Shown here one piece after another: positions 53,826 to 62,305 of a stretch of DNA of 64,000 nt; position 1 is the stretch's first letter, and each line of letters starts with the position of its first letter. The DNA lies in assembly GCA_016744295.1 (NCBI GenBank), contig JADGEQ010000005.1, positions 124,001 through 188,000 on the forward strand, given 5' to 3'. Below the pieces are notes generated by a model that saw nothing but the letters and a program-made list of their open reading frames with translations, was not told the origin of the DNA and ran no database searches. The DNA comes from Desulfobacteraceae bacterium. GTDB taxonomy: Bacteria; Desulfobacterota; Desulfobacteria; Desulfobacterales; Desulfobacteraceae. The position numbers and the translations under genes are program-made.

Positions 53826-53860
53826 GGTTGTCTGCAGGGAGCCCCATCCATGAACCTCAG

Positions 53861-53907
53861 AAAGCCCTTGAACGGTTGAGCAATCGCAATATCAAGGGCT
53901 TTTTTTA
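53861..53907 (+). terminator. Rho-independent terminator of the dCache sensor gene
   Basis: AAGCCCTTGA pairs with TCAAGGGCTT around a ~20-base loop and is followed by seven T residues. It stands between the sensor gene and the convergent glpR. Confidence 0.88.
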
Positions 53908-53914
53908 CTAAAAA

Positions 53915-54688
53915 TTAGCTGACAACAAGATTGATACCGTTGCTGGAGATAACTTCCATAAGCTGCTTCGGCGGTTTTTTATCTGTGATTAATGTATCTA
54001 TTTCGGTGATACTGCCAAGCTTGACCATGGCGTTTCGGCCAAACTTTGTGTGATCGGTAACAAGATAAACTTTTCTTGAATTTTCGATGATGGTCCTTGC
54101 CACATAAACCTCCCTGAAGTCAAAATCAAGCAATGTGCCGTCAAGGTCAATGCCGCTGATCCCAATGATACCGATATCCACCTTGAACTGACGGATAAAT
54201 TTAACAGCGGCCTCTCCGGTAATCCCGCAATCCCTTCCCCGGACAATACCGCCGGTGACAATCACCTCAAAGTCCTCTTTTTTACTCATGGTTGCCGCAA
54301 CATTCAGATTATTGGTGATCACCCTTAATTTGTTGTGATTCATCAATTGGCTTGCAACAAGTTCCGTTGTTGTTCCGATATTAATAAAAAGAGAAGCGCT
54401 GTCCGGTATCATGGCGGATACGGCTCCGGCAATTTTCTTTTTTTCATTGAGAAGAATTTCTTTTCGATGCCGGTAGGCCACATTTTCCGTGCTTAAAGAT
54501 AAGCCGGCACCTCCATGATATCTTGAAATAACCCCTTCTTTGTCAAGAAAATTAATATCCCTCCTGATGGTCTGGGGTGTCACATTGAACAGAGTTGCCA
54601 TCTCTTCGACGGAAACAAATCCGTTATTTTTAATCAAAGAAATAATTTCATCGTGTCGGTTGTTGATCGTCTTTCGTTTATTGATCAT
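53915..54688 (-). CDS. glpR: DeoR-family regulator, GlpR
   Basis: A 257-residue DeoR-family protein. The N-terminal winged helix includes VSVEEMATLFNVTPQTIRRDINFLDKEGVI. The sugar-phosphate-isomerase-like effector domain has INIGTTTELVASQL and VTGGIVRGRDCGITG. It lies just after glpK in the same direction and the nearby promoters carry GlpR-like sites, so it should repress the glp genes until glycerol-3-phosphate binds. Weak ribosome site. Confidence 0.9.
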   Translation of the reverse strand: MINKRKTINNRHDEIISLIKNNGFVSVEEMATLFNVTPQTIRRDINFLDKEGVISRYHGGAGLSLSTENVAYRHRKEILLNEKKKIAGAVSAMIPDSASLFINIGTTTELVASQLMNHNKLRVITNNLNVAATMSKKEDFEVIVTGGIVRGRDCGITGEAAVKFIRQFKVDIGIIGISGIDLDGTLLDFDFREVYVARTIIENSRKVYLVTDHTKFGRNAMVKLGSITEIDTLITDKKPPKQLMEVISSNGINLVVS

Positions 54689-54745
54689 AAGCTTATATCT
54701 GACTGCCTTTTTTTGGGGTGAGGATTAGGTTTTGCAAAAGAAGCA

Positions 54746-56275
54746 TTAATGGCAGTCCTTTGACGCTTGTATCCAGCTGTATGATTTCTCAATCGCTTTT
54801 TTCCATTTCAAATACAACTCTTCCCGATGTTCCGGTCCCATGTCAGGGGTCCATCTTTTGCCCTCTGACCAATTTACCTTCAACTGTTTTGTGCTGGACC
54901 AGAAACCAGTGGCAAGGCCAGCTGCATAGGCCGCCCCCAGCGCTGTTGTTTCTATGACCGTCGGTCTAATAATGGGAACATCCAGTATATCCGACTGAAA
55001 CTGCATTAACAACTCATTGAGAACCATTCCCCCATCAACCTTAAGATGCTTTAAGGCAACATTGGAATCTTTTTCCATTGCCAGAACAATGTCCCGGGTT
55101 TGATAGGCACAGGCCTCAAGTACTGCCCTTGCAATATGCCCCTTATTGGCAAAACCTGTCAATCCGGCAATCACGCCCCGGGCGTCGGACCGCCAGTAGG
55201 GGGCAAACAGACCGGAGAATGCGGGAACAAAATAAACATCCCCGTTATCTTTAACGGTTGCTGCCAACGCTTCGATTTCCGGGGCGGTCTTAATGATACC
55301 AAGGTTATCCCTCATCCATTGAACCAACGATCCTGCCATGGCAATGGAACCTTCCAGACAATAAACAGGTTTTTCAGTGTTTATTTGATACCCTATTGTT
55401 GTTAACAGACCGTGGGTTGATCGGATCATGGTATTTCCGGTATTCAACAGCAGAAAACAGCCTGTGCCATAGGTATTCTTGGCTTCCCCTTTCGAAAAGC
55501 AGGTCTGACCGAAAAGGGCAGACTGCTGATCCCCAAGGGCCCCGCACACAGGGATGCGGCCCCCAAAAGGGCCCTGTTCCAGGGTTGATCCCCAACTTTT
55601 GGAATCAATGGACGGCCTGATTTCAGGAAGCATTGGGGCGGGGATTCCAACGGCATCCAGCAGCTCCTTGTCCCATTCCAAGGTATCCAGATTCAGCAGC
55701 ATGGTTCTGCTTGCATTGGTAACATCGGTTATGTGGGATCCACGATTCGGCCCGCCTGTCAGCCACCAAATAATCCAGCTTTCAATGGTGCCAAAGAGTG
55801 CATTCCCTGTGCCACTATCTTGTTTTGCATCGGGAACATGGTCCAGAATCCAACGTACCTTGGGCCCTGAAAAATAACTTGCAACGGGAAGTCCGGTTTT
55901 TTCATGAAAAAACGCCTCCCCATACGCTTTGACAAGATTTTTGCACAAGGCATCGGTCCGGGTGCACTGCCAGACAATGGCGTTATAATACGGCTTTCCC
56001 GTCTTCTTGTTCCAGACAACACTTGTTTCCCTTTGATTGGTTATTCCAATGGAATCAATCTGATCAGGAGAGATCCCTGTCTTGATCATGACCTCTTTGA
56101 TGACCCAGCAGGTATTTTCCCAAATTTCAATGGGATCATGTTCAACCCAGCCGGGCTGGGGGAAAATCTGTTTATGTTCTTTCTGTGCGGATTCAAAAAT
56201 CTTTCCATCTTTGTCAAAGAGGATAAATCTATTGCTGGTCGTTCCGAGATCGATTGCTCCAACATACTTGGCCAT
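54746..56275 (-). CDS. glpK: Glycerol kinase
   Basis: A 509-residue FGGY kinase of full length that makes glycerol-3-phosphate from glycerol and ATP. Features are the ATP-site IDLGTTSNRFILFD, the substrate-contact ITNQRETSVVW, the FGGY signature 1 region YNAIVWQCTRTD, and the C-terminal KVDGGMVLNELLMQFQSD. GGAG lies eight bases before the ATG. It is probably cotranscribed with glpR and divergent from glpA. Confidence 0.97.
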   Translation of the reverse strand: MAKYVGAIDLGTTSNRFILFDKDGKIFESAQKEHKQIFPQPGWVEHDPIEIWENTCWVIKEVMIKTGISPDQIDSIGITNQRETSVVWNKKTGKPYYNAIVWQCTRTDALCKNLVKAYGEAFFHEKTGLPVASYFSGPKVRWILDHVPDAKQDSGTGNALFGTIESWIIWWLTGGPNRGSHITDVTNASRTMLLNLDTLEWDKELLDAVGIPAPMLPEIRPSIDSKSWGSTLEQGPFGGRIPVCGALGDQQSALFGQTCFSKGEAKNTYGTGCFLLLNTGNTMIRSTHGLLTTIGYQINTEKPVYCLEGSIAMAGSLVQWMRDNLGIIKTAPEIEALAATVKDNGDVYFVPAFSGLFAPYWRSDARGVIAGLTGFANKGHIARAVLEACAYQTRDIVLAMEKDSNVALKHLKVDGGMVLNELLMQFQSDILDVPIIRPTVIETTALGAAYAAGLATGFWSSTKQLKVNWSEGKRWTPDMGPEHREELYLKWKKAIEKSYSWIQASKDCH

Positions 56276-56328
56276 GACGTCATCTCCAGATCTAAAATTT
56301 TAGTGATCCATAATCATAATTTCCATCT

Positions 56329-56373
56329 AAATCTAACAATTGAATGTTACATTATCAATTTAATGTTAGATTT
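56329..56373. repeat. Inverted repeat in the glpK-glpA divergent promoter region
   Basis: AAATCTAACA and TGTTAGATTT are exact reverse complements 25 bases apart. The spacer adds a further AATGTTA copy. It lies 54-98 bases before the glpK ATG, a position suited to an operator for glpK-glpR. Confidence 0.55.
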
Positions 56374-56464
56374 AAAACATTAAATATTAGAAACAAATTT
56401 TTTTTTATAAGAGCTTTAATTTATAGGATTTTATTAAAAACCCCATTTATAGTGACGGAACATA

Positions 56465-56533
56465 TTTTCGCTGAATCTTCGTTTTCTTCGCTTGTGGAAA
56501 TTATTAAAGCGTGGTATTTACTTTTTCGAACAT
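56465..56533 (+). promoter_or_regulatory. Promoter/operator block of glpA (GlpR-type sites)
   Basis: This aligns gaplessly with 43501-43569. It starts with TTTTCG, has ATCTTCGTTT, a -35-like TTGTGG, 17 bases, a -10-like TATTTA, and ends in TTTTCGAACAT, which fits the GlpR half-site on the reverse strand. The last site overlaps the expected start of transcription, as for a repressor. glpA begins 39 bases downstream. Confidence 0.72.
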
Positions 56534-56571
56534 TTATTTTTTTTACATAGGATAAATCACACCCTTAACTT

Positions 56572-58146
56572 ATGAAGAAAATGATAGAAACTCAAGTTCT
56601 CATTATCGGTGGCGGTGCCACAGGAACAGGTATTGCCCGGGACCTCTCCCTCAGAGGGATGAATGTTATACTCATTGAAAAACAAGATTTAAATGCAGGT
56701 GCCTCGGGGGGTAATCATGGATTGCTCCACAGCGGGGCCAGATACGTTTGTTCAGATCCTGAGGCTGCTGTTGAATGCAATAATGAACTGAATATTATCA
56801 AAAAAATGGCCGGGCATTGTGTTGAAGAAACCAATGGTTTTTTTGTTGCGGTTCCCGGTGATGAGGAACACTACATTGCGGATTTCCCGGAAATGTGCAG
56901 GGCTTCGGGGATACCCGTTACGCCTGTTGATGTAAAAGATGCAATCCAGATGGAACCAGCCCTTTCCCATGAAACAATTGCCGTCTATGAAGTCAATGAT
57001 GCATCCATCAACCCCTTTAAACTTTCAATAGAGAATATGAACGATGCCATCTCCATGGGGGGGCAGTATTTCAGCTATTGCATGCTCCAAAGCTTTGAAA
57101 TAAAAAACAAAAAAATTTGCTGTGCCAAAATCCAAAACCAAATAAACCATGAAACCTTTTATATCAAGGCAGATACCTATATCAATGCCTCGGGGGCCTG
57201 GGCCAGTCATGTGGCTTGTCTGGCTGATATCCCCATTCGGATGGTATTTTCCAAGGGAAGCCTTCTTGTCACAGGCAAACGCATCACAAAACGCGTCATC
57301 AACCGGTTAAGAAAAGCCACAAATGGTGATATCCTGGTTCCCGGGGGAGTGGTCTCCATTCTTGGAACAACCTCAGTCAGGGTGGATTCTCCGGATCATA
57401 TTTTTCCCACAGTGGAAGAGGTGGATTATATTATCAGTGAAGGAGAAAGAATGGTTCCCTCTCTCAAAAGTTGCCGTTATGTGAGAGCCTATTCCGGAGT
57501 CCGCCCCCTAGTGAGCATGGGCAGCGATGATGACAGAGCCGTGAGCCGGGGATTTACCCTCATTGACCATGAACAGGACGATGTGGATAACTTTATAACC
57601 ATCACAGGCGGAAAGCTTTCCACCTATCGATTAATGGCTGAAAAAACATCTGATCTCATCTGCAAAAAACAAGGGATTTTCTCGGAATGCAAGACAAAGG
57701 TAATCCCCCTGCCTTCAACTAAAAGTGGAGAATGGGCAGAACCAGGGGCGGGTATCAGTGAATCCTTTGGACCCCGAGCCAAGGATCGGGTTTTGTGTGA
57801 GTGTGAAATGGTGCCTGCAAGTGCCATCGATACGATCATAAACTCCATTAAAGCCAACAGGGGCAAACCGGATCTGACATCCATCGCCCTTAGGAGCCGG
57901 GTTGGAAAGGGTCCCTGCCAGGGTTCTTTTTGCAGCGTCAGAATATTAGCCCACATGTACAACACAGATGAAATCACCGGCGCCAAAGGAATTGATGACC
58001 TTAAAAATTTTTTAAACGAAAGATGGAAGGGAGAACAGTCTTTGTTATGGGATCAGGCACTTGTCCAGTCTTCATTAAAGGAGATGATACATTGCGGTTT
58101 GTTCGGACTTGAAACCTGTCAGGGGTTGGATGGTTTAAACAAATGA
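56572..58146 (+). CDS. glpA: Anaerobic glycerol-3-phosphate dehydrogenase subunit A
   Basis: A 524-residue FAD enzyme oxidising glycerol-3-phosphate to dihydroxyacetone phosphate. It has the FAD site IIGGGATGTGIARDL and the conserved NHGLLHSGARYV and ITGGKLSTYR motifs. A C-terminal BFD-like [2Fe-2S] domain has Cys in VLCECE and GPCQGSFC. The ribosome site is weak; a Met at codon 4 is an alternative start. It overlaps glpB by four bases. Confidence 0.95.
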   Translation: MKKMIETQVLIIGGGATGTGIARDLSLRGMNVILIEKQDLNAGASGGNHGLLHSGARYVCSDPEAAVECNNELNIIKKMAGHCVEETNGFFVAVPGDEEHYIADFPEMCRASGIPVTPVDVKDAIQMEPALSHETIAVYEVNDASINPFKLSIENMNDAISMGGQYFSYCMLQSFEIKNKKICCAKIQNQINHETFYIKADTYINASGAWASHVACLADIPIRMVFSKGSLLVTGKRITKRVINRLRKATNGDILVPGGVVSILGTTSVRVDSPDHIFPTVEEVDYIISEGERMVPSLKSCRYVRAYSGVRPLVSMGSDDDRAVSRGFTLIDHEQDDVDNFITITGGKLSTYRLMAEKTSDLICKKQGIFSECKTKVIPLPSTKSGEWAEPGAGISESFGPRAKDRVLCECEMVPASAIDTIINSIKANRGKPDLTSIALRSRVGKGPCQGSFCSVRILAHMYNTDEITGAKGIDDLKNFLNERWKGEQSLLWDQALVQSSLKEMIHCGLFGLETCQGLDGLNK

Positions 58147-59468
58147 AGGCCAGACAAAAAAAAGATAGACAAAGGATAAATTGCGACCTATTGGTCATCG
58201 GTGCCGGCTTTGCGGGCATGGTCGCGGCTGCCAGGGGTTCAAGCCTTGGATTAAAGACCGTCCAGGTTGGCAACTCTGCCACTCTTTTTTTGGTCAGCGG
58301 ATTGTTTGATCTTTTGGGTGTTTATCCAATCGGATCGGGTCAGTCCCTGGCTTCCCCCGGAGCCGGATTTGAAAAGCTTAAGGTTGCAAACCCCCTTCAC
58401 CCCTATTCAAAAACTGGATATGAGAAGGTTCTGGAAAGCTTTGATTTTCTACAAGATTTTTTGGCATCTGCAAAATTAGACTACCAGTCAAATACCGCTG
58501 AAAATTATTCTGTTCTGACCGCTGCCGGCACCTTTAAACCCAGTTATATGGTGCCAAAAACCTTTTTAAAGGGCTGTACCCTCAAGCAAACGAACAAAAG
58601 GCTTTTGCTTATTGATTTCAAGCGGTTAAGAGAATTTTCCGCAAAACAGATCTCCAATGTTCTCCAAAAAAGATGTCCTGACCTGGCAGCTTCGGAATCA
58701 ATATCAACAATGACCATTGAAATACCCGATGTTTCAACCACCCTCACCCCAACCCGGCTGGCCGGTTTATTTGACGATATTCAATTTTTAAAATACCTGT
58801 CCAAAAAAATCGCCCCCTTTGCTGACAAAGCTGATATTGTGGGCCTTCCCGCGGTGTGCGGGATCAACAACAGCCTGGGTGTTATCAGACAACTGGAAGA
58901 AATGACAGGTCTTGATTGTTTTGAAATACCCGGGTTGCCGCCCTCCATCCCTGGATTACGATTAAAAAACGCCTTTGAAAAAAAATTATCAGAAAATAAG
59001 GTAACCTTTTTAAGCAACTCAAAAATCAATACCAGTGAGTTTGAAGATCATCACTTTATTTTAAATGCCGAAACCCAGAACATGGAAACAAAAATCATGT
59101 CCAGGGGCGTTATCCTGGCAAGCGGCAGATTTCCGGGCGGCGGACTCCATGCAACAAGAGAACAGATCACCGAGACCATATTCAACCTTCGGGTTTACCA
59201 GCCAAAAAAAAGAAGCCTGTGGTATGATAAAAATTTTTTCAATCCAAAGGGCCACCCCATCAACCGGGCAGGGATTGAAACCGACAACGCCTTTCGGCCA
59301 GTGGATCAAACCAGCCGGCCGGTATTTGACCGCCTTTATGCCGCAGGCACTATCCTGGCCCATAACGACTGGGCAAGACTCAAATCAGGTTCAGGGGTTT
59401 CATGCCTAAGTGCATTTACCGCGGTTAATGACTTTTACAAATCTTTCCTGGGTAATACCAATGTTTAA
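58143..59468 (+). CDS. glpB: Anaerobic glycerol-3-phosphate dehydrogenase subunit B
   Basis: A 441-residue flavoprotein of the GlpB family. An N-terminal Rossmann site (CDLLVIGAGFAGMVAA) is followed by a variable middle and the C-terminal FAD region with LYAAGTILA and SGSGVSCLSAFTA. It transfers electrons from GlpA towards the membrane Fe-S subunit. Its 3' end overlaps the next gene by eight bases. Confidence 0.92.
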   Translation: MKARQKKDRQRINCDLLVIGAGFAGMVAAARGSSLGLKTVQVGNSATLFLVSGLFDLLGVYPIGSGQSLASPGAGFEKLKVANPLHPYSKTGYEKVLESFDFLQDFLASAKLDYQSNTAENYSVLTAAGTFKPSYMVPKTFLKGCTLKQTNKRLLLIDFKRLREFSAKQISNVLQKRCPDLAASESISTMTIEIPDVSTTLTPTRLAGLFDDIQFLKYLSKKIAPFADKADIVGLPAVCGINNSLGVIRQLEEMTGLDCFEIPGLPPSIPGLRLKNAFEKKLSENKVTFLSNSKINTSEFEDHHFILNAETQNMETKIMSRGVILASGRFPGGGLHATREQITETIFNLRVYQPKKRSLWYDKNFFNPKGHPINRAGIETDNAFRPVDQTSRPVFDRLYAAGTILAHNDWARLKSGSGVSCLSAFTAVNDFYKSFLGNTNV

Positions 59469-61167
59469 GTTTGAGTTTGCCCTGTATATTTCTCTCATCC
59501 TTTCAATTATAGGCGTACTGTTTCAACTCCGCAGGTTTAAAAAGGAGGGACAATTTTTTAAAGCAGGTAAAAACAAACCCCGGGGTGTTACCGCTTTTTC
59601 CATCCATGGTTTTATTTTAAATACCTTTTTTCAAACAAAACTATTTAAGGCCGGAAAAATAAGATGGGGGGGTCACTTTGTTCTTTTCCTGGGCTTTTTG
59701 TATCTTGTTTTTGTTCATGCCCTCCATGGGGTGACCTTTTCTGTTTTGCCGGGCTATGACCCCACCCTGGATCCCTATCAATTTTTAAGAAACCTCAGTG
59801 GTGTTCTGGTTATAGCCGGTTGTGTCGGTTTTTTGATTCGCAGACGGTTTAACCCGGAAATATTTCAGAACAGTCCCATTAAAAAAAAGGGCGTTTTTTC
59901 CATTATTCTTATTTTGCTCCTGGTTTGTTCCGGTTTTTTACTGGAAGCCTCCAAGATCATCTCAGAAGATGTTTTCATGGAAATGGTTGAAGAGTATTCA
60001 GACCTTGGCGAAGAAGCAGAACTTTTTGACCTGAAACTTTATTGGCAAAGTGAATTTTATCTTGTTTTTGATGAACCGCTATCTTTCCCCCCAAAGGAGG
60101 CCAGGGCCAGCGAACTTGAAAATAGCAACCTTGAAAATGCCAAATTCAAAAATGGAAAACGCTTAAATGAAGAATATTGTATTTCCTGTCATTCAAACAT
60201 AAGATCTGCATTTTTATCCAGCGCCCTGGCAAAGGGATTGGGGACAACCCCGGGGAAAATTCTAAACCATTACAGGATCGATAAAACCTTTTATATAATC
60301 CATTATTTGCTGTGTCTGCTGATGCTGATTTGCCTTCCCTTTTCAAGACTTTTTCACCTGTTATTAATCCCCGTTGCAAGTGCCATGCAACCTCTGACCC
60401 GGGATCAACTCCCAAAAAACGGGTCCTTTATAAACGGGTCCTTTATAAACTGGTCCTCCTTATACGGATGCACAAATTGCGGATTTTGCTCCCGGGTATG
60501 CAGTGTCTATCCCAACTTCCAGATCACCAAAAATCAAAAGATGCTGCCCCATTCAAAAATAGAATCGGTTAAGGCGATGATCAATAACACTTCCCAGCCA
60601 CCTTCCCAGTCAGATTGGTGGCAACTGAAAGAGGGCAACGCTGAGTGTACCCTGTGTCACAATTGTACGGATATCTGTCCCTCAAACATAGATCTTCAAA
60701 GTGTATGGATCCTCCTGGATAAACAGCTGGTTACCATGGGGTATATTGAGAATAGCTCCTTTCTGGATAGGTTTTCCCTTAAAGAATGGGCAAAAACAGA
60801 AGACAACGCCTTCGGATATGTCTCCAAAAGTGAGATAACATCAAATCTTGCGGACAGGGTGGAAGCATTTGAAAACTGTATTCAGTGTACCATTTGCACC
60901 AATGTTTGCCCCATTGTGGATTATGATTCAAATGAAAATGATCTGACTCCCCACCAGGTGATGAACCTTCTGCGGTTGGGCAAAAAACATCTGGCAACGG
61001 GAACCCGTATGGTATGGACCTGCCTGAACTGTTATTCCTGCCAGGAGCATTGTCCCCAGGAAATCTGTGTGGCAGATATTCTCATGGAGCTTCGCAACCA
61101 TGGCAGCGCCAGTGCGGATATGATTAAACAAAGCCAAAAACCAACCCCCATAAGGCCAAACAGATGA
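59461..61167 (+). CDS. Membrane cytochrome b/c - iron-sulfur protein in the GlpC position
   Basis: About 568 residues, a multi-domain electron carrier. Four N-terminal and one central hydrophobic segments (about 3-20, 70-95, 112-127, 144-162, 277-303) with several His resemble NarI/DsrM-type diheme cytochrome b. The loop at 163-276 carries one c-type heme motif, CISCH (240-244). The C-terminal part holds four Cys-rich motifs (CTNCGFCSRVC, CTLCHNCTDICP, CIQCTICTNVCP, CLNCYSCQEHCP). Normal GlpC has no heme part. The ATG used (MFKFEF) overlaps glpB; an upstream in-frame ATG inside glpB is unlikely. It contains a short tandem repeat. Confidence 0.85.
   Translation: MFKFEFALYISLILSIIGVLFQLRRFKKEGQFFKAGKNKPRGVTAFSIHGFILNTFFQTKLFKAGKIRWGGHFVLFLGFLYLVFVHALHGVTFSVLPGYDPTLDPYQFLRNLSGVLVIAGCVGFLIRRRFNPEIFQNSPIKKKGVFSIILILLLVCSGFLLEASKIISEDVFMEMVEEYSDLGEEAELFDLKLYWQSEFYLVFDEPLSFPPKEARASELENSNLENAKFKNGKRLNEEYCISCHSNIRSAFLSSALAKGLGTTPGKILNHYRIDKTFYIIHYLLCLLMLICLPFSRLFHLLLIPVASAMQPLTRDQLPKNGSFINGSFINWSSLYGCTNCGFCSRVCSVYPNFQITKNQKMLPHSKIESVKAMINNTSQPPSQSDWWQLKEGNAECTLCHNCTDICPSNIDLQSVWILLDKQLVTMGYIENSSFLDRFSLKEWAKTEDNAFGYVSKSEITSNLADRVEAFENCIQCTICTNVCPIVDYDSNENDLTPHQVMNLLRLGKKHLATGTRMVWTCLNCYSCQEHCPQEICVADILMELRNHGSASADMIKQSQKPTPIRPNR
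60417..60460 (+). repeat. 15-bp tandem repeat inside the cytochrome/Fe-S gene
   Basis: The unit AAACGGGTCCTTTAT occurs twice exactly and a third time partly, giving NGSFINGSFINW in the protein just before the first Fe-S motif. The unit is a multiple of three, so the frame is kept. Confidence 0.8.
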
Positions 61168-61994
61168 AATTTGCGTATTTCCCCGGGTGTAAAATTTCTT
61201 TTATAGAGGATTACAAACTCTCCTTTGAAGCGGTGATGAAAAATTTAGGGGTACAGCTTGTTAAACTTGAGTTTAATTGCTGTGGATATCCTGCCCGGAG
61301 TAAAAATTTTGAAGTTTCGATCTTGTCCTCCATAAAAAATTATGCCCTGGCCCAAAAATATGATCTTGATATTATCACCCCCTGCAAGTGCTGCTTCGGA
61401 CAGTTCAAACATGCATCTTACTGGTATGGGCAAAACAACCGATTAAAAAAAAGAATAAACCAGCTCCTTGCCCGGGAAAACCTTTTCTGGGATGGCAATA
61501 CCCAGATCAAACATTTGCTTTCCTTTCTCCATAATGATTTTGGTATCCCGGAATTAGAAAAAAGAATACAAAAAAAACTGCCGAACAAAAAGGTGGCGGT
61601 TCAATACGGATGCCACGCCCTAAGGCCCTTTTCCATTACAGGATTTGATAACCCTTATGCCCCTAAACTTTTTGAAGAACTTTTGGGTATCACTGGTGTG
61701 AAAATTGTTGAATGGTCAAAAAAAACAGAATGCTGCGGCAATCCCATTGCTGACACCAATCCGAAACTGTCGCTCAAAATCATTGAAAACAAAAGAAAAA
61801 CTGCCAGAGATGCCGGAGCAGACTACATTTGTACCGGTTGCACCCACTGCCAAATGCAATATGAAATGGCCAAGCAATATAAAATGAATAAGACCCAAAC
61901 AAAGGAACTTAAGACTATTCTTTTCACCCAGATTCTGGGTACGGCCCTTGGCATAAACAAAAATCGGCTGTCCGCAACCGGAAAATTGTTGTAG
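61164..61994 (+). CDS. HdrB-like CCG-domain protein (GlpC C-terminal / heterodisulfide reductase B type)
   Basis: A 276-residue protein with two CCG domains, opening KFAYFPGCKISF. Cys motifs are FNCCGYP, TPCKCCFG, QYGCHAL, TECCGNP and CTGCTHC, the pattern that holds the non-cubane 4Fe-4S clusters of HdrB. It overlaps the preceding gene by four bases. With the previous protein it splits and enlarges what a single GlpC does in E. coli. The electron acceptor (quinone, or a thiol/heterodisulfide) is not settled by sequence. Confidence 0.88.
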   Translation: MKFAYFPGCKISFIEDYKLSFEAVMKNLGVQLVKLEFNCCGYPARSKNFEVSILSSIKNYALAQKYDLDIITPCKCCFGQFKHASYWYGQNNRLKKRINQLLARENLFWDGNTQIKHLLSFLHNDFGIPELEKRIQKKLPNKKVAVQYGCHALRPFSITGFDNPYAPKLFEELLGITGVKIVEWSKKTECCGNPIADTNPKLSLKIIENKRKTARDAGADYICTGCTHCQMQYEMAKQYKMNKTQTKELKTILFTQILGTALGINKNRLSATGKLL

Positions 61995-62058
61995 ACTCGT
62001 GTGAGGAATAGACCCATTGGTCATAAAAGAGTAAACCAACAACAAAAGAGGAATAACC

Positions 62059-62223
62059 ATGGATATTTTATATTATTGCCAGAACAAACAATGCCAAAAT
62101 GCCCAAGAAACCCCCTATGTATTAACCCTTAAGCTGGATGATGTGATGGACGAAAAAAACATGGCCCAGATGTATTGTCCCCATTGCAAAACAGAATTAA
62201 AAAAGGAAGAACCCAAAACTTAA
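62059..62223 (+). CDS. Small zinc-ribbon protein
   Basis: A 54-residue protein starting MDILYYCQNKQC and ending in a Lys/Glu tail. Two Cys pairs (C-x4-C near residue 7 and CPHC near residue 43) make a compact zinc ribbon. The ATG has GAGGAA upstream with good spacing. It lies between the HdrB-like and glutamate-synthase-like genes in the same direction; the function is unknown, possibly a redox-complex accessory. Confidence 0.75.
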   Translation: MDILYYCQNKQCQNAQETPYVLTLKLDDVMDEKNMAQMYCPHCKTELKKEEPKT

Positions 62224-62305
62224 GTAACCTGGGCATCAAGGCATCGATAATGAACATTTGACCTGAACATTATTATTAAAGCTGATTTCAGAAAAGAGGA
62301 TTGAT

